A stretch of 5,658 nt of DNA from Candidatus Hydrogenedentota bacterium (GCA_003552765.1 PUOI01000558.1:1-5658); one strand, 5' to 3'. Numbered from the stretch's first letter, positions 1 through 5,264 are shown. The notes: a model not told the origin generated them from the letters alone. Translations and numbers: made by a program.

Positions 1-64
1 CAAAGTCAACGGGAAAACAGTGGGTAAAGTAGATGCGCGCCATGCAGTGTGGCCTATTGCCGCG

Positions 65-100
65 ATCCCCAAAGTGTCTTGGGTGGCGCCTATTGGGGAT
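65..100. promoter_or_regulatory. Inverted repeat in the leader of the LamG gene
   Basis: ATCCCCAA (65-72) is the exact reverse complement of TTGGGGAT (93-100), giving an 8-bp stem with a 20-nt spacer. It ends 44 nt before the start codon at 145. It could be an mRNA leader hairpin, an operator or the end of an upstream transcript. No T-run follows, so a terminator is unlikely. No convincing -35/-10 pair was found in 1-144. The function is unknown; only the symmetry is seen. Confidence 0.35.
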
Positions 101-144
101 AAAGGGAGCGCACCGTAACCTGTAGCAAGGGAAGGAGTGTAACG

Positions 145-1188
145 ATGGTACAGCAAAGAAAGAACCTGTGGACAAAGGGGTTGATTGCGCTTGCCGCCAT
201 ATGCGTGGCGGGGGTTGCGCAAGCTCAGCCGCCAGGGTATTGGCTGGAGTTTAGCGAGGGCGCTCACGTCGAGATTGATACGGGCGGGATTAGCCTGCCA
301 GTTACCCTCGAATTCTGGGCGCAGCCTACGTCGGATGACATCATCAGCCCCGTGGGCGGTCACGCGGATCATTCCGAGCTTCACTTTTATCGCCACAGCG
401 ACGGTCACTTCTACACGTTTCAAACCAGCGTGGATGATGACCGCGACCAAATCGCTGGGGACCCCGTGGCTACCGGGGAATGGCACCATGTCGCGCTCGT
501 GATGACCGAAGATGGCAGAGGCTTGTATGTGAATGGCGAATTGGAAGCTGAAGACGATATGGAGGTGTTACCGCCCCGCTTTGTGACCATTGGCGCCCGG
601 GAAGACGTCGGTTACCCCTGGGATGGGGGCATCAACGAGGTCCGCGTCTGGGAGACCGCCCGCTCGCAAGAAGAAATTGAAGGGAACATGAATAGGTTAC
701 TCTCGGGGGATGAGGATGGGTTAATCCACTACTGGCCCATGAACGAGGGCTCAGGAAGTGACATCGAGGACATCGTTGGAGGCGTTACGGGCTCGTTCGT
801 CGATAATCCGGGGTGGCAAGGCGAATCCCCGTTTGTTGAGGTCTCCCCAGCCACTTCCCCGTTGATGGCGCCGGGAGAGTCTGGTGAGTTGGGACCTGTG
901 CTCATTCACGAGGACTTCGAGGAAGGGGCCACATACCAGTGGTACTTCGAAGGCGAGGAACTCGAGGAGCAGACAGACCATGGCTTATTTATCGATGACG
1001 CCACCACGGATCAAGCGGGCACGTACACTGTCGTGGTGAGCCATCCCGATTTCTCGTACCCCATAGCGCAGTACGATATCGCACTGCGCGTATTTGAAGC
1101 CCAGGCCCCAGCAGCCGGCGTCCTGGGGCTCGGCGCGCTGGCCGGCGCATTGGCCCTGCTCGGCGGCGGACGGCGGATGCGAAGGTAA
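145..1188 (+). CDS. Secreted LamG/Ig-like protein with C-terminal sorting tail
   Basis: This 347-aa exported protein is probably a surface or matrix binding protein. The start is ATG 145, with AAGGAG at 132-137, 7 nt upstream. Residues 1-27 form a signal peptide (K6 and K11, a hydrophobic core, then AQA before Q28). Residues ~31-215 look like a LamG/concanavalin A-like jellyroll: GEWHHVALVM (111-120), LYVNGELE (127-134), EVRVWETARS (165-174) and IHYWPMNEGSG (194-204) are typical of the family. Residues ~232-317 are an Ig-like domain without the cysteine pair (QWY at 265-267, AGTYTVVVS at 291-299). Residues 320-347 are a tripartite tail: QAPAAG, a hydrophobic helix, then RRMRR. Such tails are processed by exosortase- or rhombosortase-type enzymes in known families; the APAAG variant is not assigned here to a named class. 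The mature part has no lysine and is strongly acidic (about 60 D/E against 9 R). No catalytic motif was seen. Ligand unknown. Single-gene transcript, ending at the hairpin at 1225-1262. Confidence 0.93.
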   Translation: MVQQRKNLWTKGLIALAAICVAGVAQAQPPGYWLEFSEGAHVEIDTGGISLPVTLEFWAQPTSDDIISPVGGHADHSELHFYRHSDGHFYTFQTSVDDDRDQIAGDPVATGEWHHVALVMTEDGRGLYVNGELEAEDDMEVLPPRFVTIGAREDVGYPWDGGINEVRVWETARSQEEIEGNMNRLLSGDEDGLIHYWPMNEGSGSDIEDIVGGVTGSFVDNPGWQGESPFVEVSPATSPLMAPGESGELGPVLIHEDFEEGATYQWYFEGEELEEQTDHGLFIDDATTDQAGTYTVVVSHPDFSYPIAQYDIALRVFEAQAPAAGVLGLGALAGALALLGGGRRMRR

Positions 1189-1224
1189 CAGATTTCCCTG
1201 GTATAGCCAGAAGCATCCAAATAG

Positions 1225-1272
1225 CAACGCCCGGTTTCCTGACGAAAGGCAGCCGGGCGTTGTTTCTCCGTC
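1225..1272 (+). terminator. Hairpin terminator after the LamG gene
   Basis: CAACGCCCGG (1225-1234) pairs with CCGGGCGTTG (1253-1262), a perfect 10-bp stem with an 18-nt loop that holds a small CCT/AGG pairing. The downstream tract (TTTCTCCGTC) is only moderately T-rich. It starts 36 nt after the stop codon at 1188. Its first 15 nt (CAACGCCCGGTTTCC) are identical to the terminator of the next gene. Confidence 0.72.
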
Positions 1273-1356
1273 TTCGGCCCAATCCGATTTCTGCATGCCA
1301 TCGCCTATCCGATTTCACTATATCGATGCATAGTATTAACTCTATGATGTAGCGGG

Positions 1357-1385
1357 TTGACATACTCAATAGCGTATATGTTAGT
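1357..1385 (+). promoter_or_regulatory. Candidate promoter for the beta-helix/Ig gene
   Basis: The 317-nt gap 1189-1505 has no credible gene. It holds the terminator at 1225-1262, an AT-rich stretch (about 1310-1400), this promoter candidate and a structured leader. A consensus -35 TTGACA lies at 1357-1362. Possible -10 sequences are TATGTT (1377-1382, 14-nt spacing, short) or GTTAGT (1380-1385, 17-nt spacing, weak). A start near 1395 would give a leader of about 110 nt. A small inverted repeat (ACTAT 1317-1321, ATAGT 1330-1334) lies upstream and might be an operator. Confidence 0.35.
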
Positions 1386-1412
1386 GTGTTTACCGTTGTT
1401 AAGTACACGGTG

Positions 1413-1467
1413 CCCGCCATGTAGGAGACGGTTCGCGGCGGGAACGGGTGACCACCATTGGGGTGGT
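1413..1467 (+). promoter_or_regulatory. Two hairpins in the leader of the beta-helix/Ig gene
   Basis: CCCGCC (1413-1418) pairs with GGCGGG (1437-1442), and ACCACC (1451-1456) pairs with GGTGGT (1462-1467) around a 5-nt loop. Both sit between the candidate promoter and the ribosome binding site at 1493-1498, so they would be in the mRNA leader. I could not match them to a known riboswitch. They may affect mRNA stability or translation; this is inference from pairing only. Confidence 0.3.
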
Positions 1468-1505
1468 TGGAATGTACGGAACATAAGGGAAGAAGGAGTA
1501 GAACA

Positions 1506-2900
1506 ATGTTAGAGAGAGCGAAGATGCTTCAGGCGATTGCTGTGGGGCTATGTATGGTCCTTGGTGGCGCGGCTGGGGCGCAAGTCCATGTGGTTCCCGG
1601 CGGAGCTGGCGACGAGGACGGCTCGGACTGGGACAACGCGTTCGCCAGCCTTCAAGACGCCGTGGACGCCGCAGCGGACAATGGCGGGGAAGTTTGGGTT
1701 GCGGAAGGCACGTACGAGTTGTCCGATCCCGTGTCTTGGCCGGGAGGCGTGGAAGGCTACGGCGGCTTTGAAATCGGCGGCGATTTTGATGATCGCGACC
1801 CTTGGGCCAACCCGTCCGTGCTTGACGGGTCAGACGTAGGGGACGCGGGGGACCTCTCCGAACACGCGGACGGGGCCGTGATCTTCTTCGGCGACGAAGG
1901 CAGCACCGGAAATCGGATCGACGGATTCAGGATCGAAAACGCGGATAGCAACCGGGGCGCTGTGCTGGTGGCTGCGGAAGACGACGTTGAAGATGTAGAG
2001 GCCACGGTCGCTCAGTGCCATTTGGTGGATAACCAATCGGAGATGGGGGCCGCGATAACGGCCGACAGTACGTCGACTTTGCACGTCGAGGATTGCATTT
2101 TCGAAGGCAACCAGGCGGACAATTTGGGCGGGGCGATTCTCTACCGCTTCGAGACTGCGGGGAGCATCACCAACAGTATCTTCTTCAACAACACATCGGG
2201 CGACGATCATGGCGCCGGCAGCGCGATTTTTGCCGACGTCTCCGGTATCCCGGTTGAGTACTCGACGTTCGCGGGCAATGTGGTTGACGGGGACGACGGA
2301 TACGTGATCAGAAATGCTTTCGAGGTTTCAGACAGCATCATCTTTGGCAACGATCCTAACGACGTGGAGGAGCCAGACGAGATCACGAATTCAATTCACG
2401 AAACGGATATCGATGAGGATCCCCTCTTTATGGATGCCGATGCCGGCAACTTCCGTCTGCAGCCGGACTCTCCCGCCATTGGCGCCGCCGATGACGATGG
2501 GAACCTGGGCGCGCGGGACTTGCCGGGCACGGGCGATCCCATCGATGCGGCGCCTGATCCGCGCGTTTTTGTCGCCCCAGACGATTCCACGGAGCTTGGC
2601 CCCGTGTTGGTTCATGAGGATTTCGAGGAAGAGGCCTCGTTCCAGTGGTACTTGAACGGGGAAGAACTCGAGGACGAGACGGGCGATGGCATGTTCATCG
2701 ACGACGCCACCGAAGACCATGCCGGTACCTACACTGTGGTAGTGAGCCATCCCGACTTCGAGGATCCCCTAGCGGAGTTTGATATCGAAGTTCGCGTGGA
2801 AGAAGTCCAGGCGCCAGCCGCCGGCTTGGTGGGCTTGGCGGCCGCGGGCGGCGCGATTGCGTTGGCGGGCTTGGCCCGCATGCGGCGCAAGCGCCGGTAA
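1506..2900 (+). CDS. Secreted parallel beta-helix/Ig-like protein with C-terminal sorting tail
   Basis: This 464-aa exported protein starts at ATG 1506, with AAGGAG at 1493-1498, 7 nt upstream, as in the preceding gene. An in-frame TTG at 1458 would only add 16 residues before the signal peptide and has no ribosome binding site. Residues 1-25 are a signal peptide (AGA before Q26). Residues ~27-350 form a right-handed beta-helix of the pectate-lyase-like/polymorphic outer membrane type, with short repeats such as VEDCIFEGNQ (195-204), ITNSIFFNNT (221-230) and VEYSTFAGNV (250-259). It closes with DEDPLFMDADAGNFRLQP (303-320) and DSPAIGA (321-327), a hallmark segment of that group. Residues ~354-431 are an Ig-like domain (QWY 380-382, AGTYTVVVS 406-414). 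Residues 435-464 are the sorting tail: QAPAAG, a hydrophobic helix, RMRRKRR. The C-terminal module matches that of the 145-1188 protein. The ectodomain has about 99 D/E, about 10 R and no K. It is probably a surface adhesin or matrix protein; no lyase active site was identified. Confidence 0.93.
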   Translation: MLERAKMLQAIAVGLCMVLGGAAGAQVHVVPGGAGDEDGSDWDNAFASLQDAVDAAADNGGEVWVAEGTYELSDPVSWPGGVEGYGGFEIGGDFDDRDPWANPSVLDGSDVGDAGDLSEHADGAVIFFGDEGSTGNRIDGFRIENADSNRGAVLVAAEDDVEDVEATVAQCHLVDNQSEMGAAITADSTSTLHVEDCIFEGNQADNLGGAILYRFETAGSITNSIFFNNTSGDDHGAGSAIFADVSGIPVEYSTFAGNVVDGDDGYVIRNAFEVSDSIIFGNDPNDVEEPDEITNSIHETDIDEDPLFMDADAGNFRLQPDSPAIGAADDDGNLGARDLPGTGDPIDAAPDPRVFVAPDDSTELGPVLVHEDFEEEASFQWYLNGEELEDETGDGMFIDDATEDHAGTYTVVVSHPDFEDPLAEFDIEVRVEEVQAPAAGLVGLAAAGGAIALAGLARMRRKRR

Positions 2901-2974
2901 ACAGCGGCTCACCCCTAACGCCGAGCATTCAGGCCGCATTTCCCGAACGCTCGCGACGGTAACACATTAAACAA

Positions 2975-3012
2975 CGCCCGGTTTCCCTGCCGCAGGGAGA
3001 CCGGGCGCTTTT
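2975..3012 (+). terminator. Strong intrinsic terminator, possibly bidirectional
   Basis: Bases 2975-2989 pair with 2993-3007: CGCCCGGT against ACCGGGCG, a T-G wobble, then TCCCTG against CAGGGA around a CCG loop, followed on the + strand by CTTTTCG. This ends the 1506-2900 gene, 74 nt after its stop. On the - strand the stem is followed by TTGTTTAATG. It may therefore also stop transcripts of the minus-strand beta-helix gene that run antisense through the lipoprotein gene. Confidence 0.88.
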
Positions 3013-3078
3013 CGTTGTCTTCTCCCTCAAATGCGGTCCGCCGGGACGGCTTTGCAGAGTAAGAGCGATGCGGTTTTG

Positions 3079-3117
3079 TATAATTTCCTTGACACTGATA
3101 CGGCGATATGCTAATCT
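3079..3117 (+). promoter_or_regulatory. Candidate promoter(s) for the small lipoprotein gene
   Basis: TTGACA at 3089-3094 is a consensus -35. TAATCT at 3112-3117 follows with 17-nt spacing and TGC just upstream, giving a start near 3124 and a leader of about 39 nt. Alternatively TATAAT at 3079-3084 is a perfect -10, but no good -35 stands at the right distance. Either would serve the ATG at 3163. Confidence 0.45.
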
Positions 3118-3162
3118 CCTATCCATGGCTCGTTACCATTACTTCCATGCGGAGGACCAGAG

Positions 3163-3333
3163 ATGCGTGCGAACGTCGTGTTGGCTATTCTTGTGCTGGC
3201 CGGTATGCTGGCGGGATGTGGGCAGGGACAGGAAGTGGAGGTTCAGGTGGACCCCGCCGTCCGTGAACAACAGCAACTCCCGCCCGAGGCCGAGCAGATG
3301 TGGCGGGAGCAGCAGGAAGAGATGATGCGGTAG
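3163..3333 (+). CDS. Small secreted lipoprotein, 56 aa
   Basis: This short gene begins at ATG 3163, with GGAGG at 3151-3155 (7-nt spacing), and stops at TAG 3331-3333. The first residues are MRANVV, followed by a hydrophobic stretch and a type II lipobox, L16-A17-G18-C19. The predicted mature protein is a 38-residue lipidated peptide. It starts CGQGQEVEVQVD and is rich in Q and E, with a probable short amphipathic segment at the end (AEQMWREQQEEMMR). It contains no lysine. Similar tiny lipoproteins exist in many Gram-negative bacteria with no known role; I do not recognise this one. Its stop codon is separated by only 6 nt from the stop of the convergent - strand gene. It could be a membrane-tethered partner or stabilising peptide, but nothing here shows a function. 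Confidence rests on the ribosome binding site, the lipobox and the upstream promoter. Confidence 0.8.
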   Translation: MRANVVLAILVLAGMLAGCGQGQEVEVQVDPAVREQQQLPPEAEQMWREQQEEMMR

Positions 3334-3339
3334 GCAGCG

Positions 3340-4554
3340 TTATTCGGCGTTCAGCAGCGGTTCCAACAAGGCGATCAACGCGTCTTGGGTTTCCGGCGGT
3401 TCGCCCAAGCTTTCCCAGATGGGTCCGAGCGTTTCATGGCTGGGAACGCGCCCTTGCAGCCGCTCCACGGACTCCGCCAACGCGCTGCTGGCCTCGCTGC
3501 TCTCGTTGCCCCGTACGCCGTTTTCCTCGGGCAGGTTGCGAAACGCATCCGCGTCCGGCAGCGTCCAGGCCACGTTGTCCACCGCTTGAAAGTTGGTCAA
3601 TGGCCGGGCCACGGAATAGTCGTACGGCCTGTTCACGGCCGCGATGTTGCCTTCCACGCGAATGTGATCGAGCATGTCCCACTGGTTGTAATTGAACACG
3701 GACACGCCGCCGCTCTCGCACCCCAGCACGAGGTTGTGAATCGCCGTGGCCGGACCGGCCCCCATGATGATGCCAGGGTTCTGTCGCGACCCAATGACGA
3801 TGTTCCGCTCAATGCGGCTTCCGTCCTCTGGTTCGCCCTCCTCCACGCCGTACACCATGATGCCGGGACCCAAGGCGCCCGTGATGTAGTTTTCGCGGAT
3901 GACGCCGGCGCGGACGTTGAGCTTGAGCTGAATGGCGTAACCCACGGTGTTGGGCGCGGGTTCGATTTGGGAACCGTCGATGACGTTCCGTTCGAATTCA
4001 AACCCGGTAATGTCGAGTTCACCTTGGTGCTGGCCAATGTAATAGGGCGTCCGCCGCGCGCCGATCGAGGTGCACCCCCGGATGCGCAACCCATGCACGT
4101 CCCCCGAGTTGGCGGACAGATCGCCGCTGCCGCAGTCCCGGAACACACAGTTCTCGATGGTGATATCGTTGGCCTCATCGACGCGGATGGCGTACGCGTG
4201 AGGCGCGTGGAATCCCAAATCCCGAATGACCAGGTGGCTGCCCCGGATGCGCCAGAGGTTGTGTCCGCGTTCCATCACGCGCAGCTCCGGGGGATTGCCG
4301 TCCTCATCCAAAACGCCCCGGATGGTGATTGGCGCATCTTCCGTTCCAGAGATGGTCAACACGGTGTGGCCTTCGTGCTCACCGGGCAGAAACACCAATT
4401 CATCGCCTGGCTCAAGTTCATCCAGCAGCGGCCGGTAGTCCTCCCCCGGCTCCACTTCAATGACATTGCCCGCCGTAGCGCTCCCCACGAGGCAAACGGT
4501 CAGCGCCAATAGACCACACGCCAAGCCTGAACACCTGTACGGTTTCGGATTCAT
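3340..4554 (-). CDS. Secreted right-handed parallel beta-helix protein
   Basis: This 404-aa exported protein starts at the ATG whose complement is 4552-4554, with GGAGGG (complement of 4563-4568) 8 nt upstream. A TTG at 4581 in the same frame would place nine extra basic residues before the signal peptide and is less likely. Residues 1-28 are a signal peptide (hydrophobic 9-24, then SATA). Residues ~31-330 look like the beta-helix fold found in polysaccharide lyases and related proteins. There is an N-terminal cap (VEPGEDYRPLLDELEPGDEL, 33-52), then coils such as ITIENCVFRDC (131-141), GLRIRGCTSIG (155-165), GVIRENYITGALG (217-229) and RIERNIVIGS (247-256). The last ~75 residues look helical and acidic. 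Unlike the two + strand proteins it has no sorting tail, so it is probably periplasmic or released. Mature sequence has one lysine only (K211). A carbohydrate-binding or lyase role is possible, but I cannot place catalytic residues. It is convergent with the lipoprotein gene. Confidence 0.9.
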   Translation of the reverse strand: MNPKPYRCSGLACGLLALTVCLVGSATAGNVIEVEPGEDYRPLLDELEPGDELVFLPGEHEGHTVLTISGTEDAPITIRGVLDEDGNPPELRVMERGHNLWRIRGSHLVIRDLGFHAPHAYAIRVDEANDITIENCVFRDCGSGDLSANSGDVHGLRIRGCTSIGARRTPYYIGQHQGELDITGFEFERNVIDGSQIEPAPNTVGYAIQLKLNVRAGVIRENYITGALGPGIMVYGVEEGEPEDGSRIERNIVIGSRQNPGIIMGAGPATAIHNLVLGCESGGVSVFNYNQWDMLDHIRVEGNIAAVNRPYDYSVARPLTNFQAVDNVAWTLPDADAFRNLPEENGVRGNESSEASSALAESVERLQGRVPSHETLGPIWESLGEPPETQDALIALLEPLLNAE

Positions 4555-4601
4555 TCGTCTTGCCCTCCGTAGAGTTCCCAACGCATTGCTATCGTACGTA
4601 T

Positions 4602-4630
4602 ATGCTATCGGAATACGAGGTTGTGTGCAA
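4602..4630 (-). promoter_or_regulatory. Candidate promoter for the minus-strand beta-helix gene
   Basis: Read on the - strand, TTGCAC (complement of 4625-4630) is followed after 17 nt by TAGCAT (complement of 4602-4607). These match the -35 and -10 consensus at 4 or 5 of 6 positions each. Transcription would start near 4595, about 40 nt before the ATG. The local AT-rich stretch (4585-4615) supports it. No operator was recognised. Confidence 0.35.
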
Positions 4631-4655
4631 GACGCCCGGCCAGGGTTTGAATAGG

Positions 4656-4678
4656 ACTCTGTCCGCCTTCAAATTGTG
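4656..4678 (+). repeat. 23-nt direct repeat, copy 1
   Basis: The 23 bases 4656-4678, beginning ACTCTGTCCG and ending AAATTGTG, recur exactly at 5086-5108 in the same orientation; flanking bases differ on both sides. The two copies bracket the mirror-image hairpin units. They could be the ends of an inserted unit, a recombination scar, or two members of a dispersed repeat family. Confidence 0.9.
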
Positions 4679-4771
4679 GACAATGCGGCGTTGCGCCCCC
4701 CGATTGACTGCGGTTGGAATCCGCAAGGAACGCTGCAGCCTTGCATCCATGCGTGGGTGAACATCTAAAAC

Positions 4772-4873
4772 GACCCCAGCGGGGTCACAGATGGTAGCCT
4801 GGGGTTGAAGCGCGCGCAGCGCGCGATACCCCAGGATCGCAAGCCCCGTCCAACGACCCTTTAGGGGTCGCAG
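4772..4873 (+). repeat. Three-hairpin composite repeat, unit A
   Basis: Three palindromes in order. Hairpin 1: GACCCC-AGC-GGGGTC (4772-4786). After an 11-nt linker comes hairpin 2 (4798-4835), with outer arms CCTGGGGT (4798-4805) and ACCCCAGG (4828-4835) and an inner CGCGCGC/GCGCGCG core (4811-4825). After 18 nt comes hairpin 3, CGACCC-TTTAG-GGGTCG (4854-4870), followed by CAG. The same order, linker and arm sequences occur reversed in unit B. On the - strand hairpin 1 is followed by GTTTTAG and could act as a terminator. No transposase is nearby. It resembles REP/BIME or MITE-like bacterial palindromic units in style, but I cannot name the family. Confidence 0.85.
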
Positions 4874-4914
4874 CAGTTGGGTGCACAAAAGTTCTGCGAC
4901 CCCTAAAGGGGTCG
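4854..4914. repeat. Inverted repeat joining units A and B
   Basis: The 20 bases 4854-4873 are the reverse complement of 4894-4914 apart from one extra C in the second arm. The spacer is 20 nt (4874-4893). Each arm is also a palindrome, so the DNA can form either two short hairpins or one long one. This is the axis of the mirror-image repeat. Confidence 0.85.
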
Positions 4915-5005
4915 GTATTGGGTGTATCTGTTTCCGGGGGTATCACCCGCATGCTATCGCACGCGGTTTCAACCCCCGGCTACCTGCTGTCATCCCTACG
5001 GGATG
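4894..5005 (-). repeat. Three-hairpin composite repeat, unit B (inverted copy)
   Basis: Read on the - strand this has the layout of unit A. Hairpin 1 is CATCCC-GTA-GGGATG (5005-4991). The 11-nt linker differs from that of unit A at two positions. Hairpin 2 (4979-4934) has arms CCGGGGGT and ACCCCCGG; its left arm runs into TGAA and its right arm is preceded by GAT, as in unit A. A 19-nt linker leads to hairpin 3, CGACCCC-TTTA-GGGGTCG (4914-4897), followed by CAG... in mirror position (4894-4896 pairs with 4871-4873). The inner core of hairpin 2 differs from unit A and pairs less perfectly. Confidence 0.82.
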
Positions 5006-5042
5006 GATTTGATTTGTGACAGCATGTCTGGCTACGTCAGAC
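4985..5042. repeat. Further inverted repeats beside unit B
   Basis: TGCTGTCA (4985-4992) is the reverse complement of TGACAGCA (5017-5024), enclosing hairpin 1 of unit B. GTCTG (5026-5030) pairs with CAGAC (5038-5042). The first competes with the CATCCC/GGGATG stem for 4991-4992 only, so both could largely form together as a long hairpin. Confidence 0.6.
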
Positions 5043-5059
5043 GCAATCGGGCGATCCAT

Positions 5060-5078
5060 AAGCTTGGGGCTGAAGCGG
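5060..5078 (+). repeat. Fragment of a third composite repeat
   Basis: Bases 5060-5078 match the left part of hairpin 2 of unit A (4795-4813) at 15 of 19 positions, including GGGG and TGAAGCG. The right arm is missing. The match stops 7 nt before the second copy of the 23-nt direct repeat, suggesting truncation by insertion or recombination at that point. Confidence 0.5.
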
Positions 5079-5085
5079 TACTACT

Positions 5086-5108
5086 ACTCTGTCCGCCTTC
5101 AAATTGTG
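5086..5108 (+). repeat. 23-nt direct repeat, copy 2
   Basis: Exact second copy of 4656-4678, 430 nt downstream. It lies between the truncated hairpin fragment (5060-5078) and the next hairpin block (5117-5172), so it marks a junction between repeat types. Confidence 0.9.
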
Positions 5109-5116
5109 TTCCTGGC

Positions 5117-5172
5117 GGTGATGTAGCACGGGCTTCCAGCCCTTGATTCATGGCCTGGAAGGCCATGCCACC
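5117..5172. repeat. Multi-stem palindromic block
   Basis: GGGCT-TCC-AGCCC (5130-5142) is followed by CATGGCC-TGGAA-GGCCATG (5149-5167). GGTG (5117-5120) pairs with CACC (5169-5172) to enclose both. The loops also complement each other (CTTCCA at 5133-5138 with TGGAAG at 5156-5161), so the block can refold into one long hairpin. It is non-coding by appearance and of unknown function. Confidence 0.7.
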
Positions 5173-5264
5173 TCCTGGCGCGTTCACTTCGGCTGTCAAC
5201 AAGTTTAGGCTTGGCGCGGCTTAGTGTCAGCCCTCGGATTGCAAGTGAGGTGGCGCGGGCGCAA

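Noticed and set aside
2..118. Open frame of 38 codons on the + strand ending at TAA 116-118, possibly the end of an upstream gene
   Set aside because: It is too short to tell from chance, shows no recognisable motif and has weaker GC bias at third positions than the neighbouring genes. Extending the window to the left would settle it.
989..1420. Minus-strand open frame of 143 codons across the end of the LamG gene and the terminator
   Set aside because: It is arginine-rich shadow sequence running through a terminator hairpin, with no domain.
1458..1505. Upstream TTG start for the beta-helix/Ig gene
   Set aside because: It has no ribosome binding site and would put a hydrophilic stretch ahead of a good signal peptide. 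ATG 1506 has AAGGAG at ideal spacing.
1395..1505. Riboswitch in the leader of the beta-helix/Ig gene
   Set aside because: Two simple hairpins are seen but no conserved core of any class I know; a covariance search against Rfam would be needed to revive this.
3385..4512. Long + strand open frame (375 codons) opposite the beta-helix gene
   Set aside because: It is a shadow frame of the minus-strand gene. The opposite strand has a signal peptide, beta-helix repeats and a ribosome binding site; this frame has no recognisable domain.
3340..4554. Assigning the beta-helix protein to a specific polysaccharide lyase family
   Set aside because: The fold is evident but no catalytic or calcium-binding set could be placed from sequence alone, and non-enzymatic beta-helices are common.
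4555..4581. TTG start at 4581 for the minus-strand beta-helix gene
   Set aside because: The extension would cover the GGAGGG that serves the ATG at 4554, and the signal peptide fits the shorter form.
4589..5146. Short open frames through the palindromic region on both strands
   Set aside because: They consist mostly of repeat sequence, have no ribosome binding sites and show no protein motifs.
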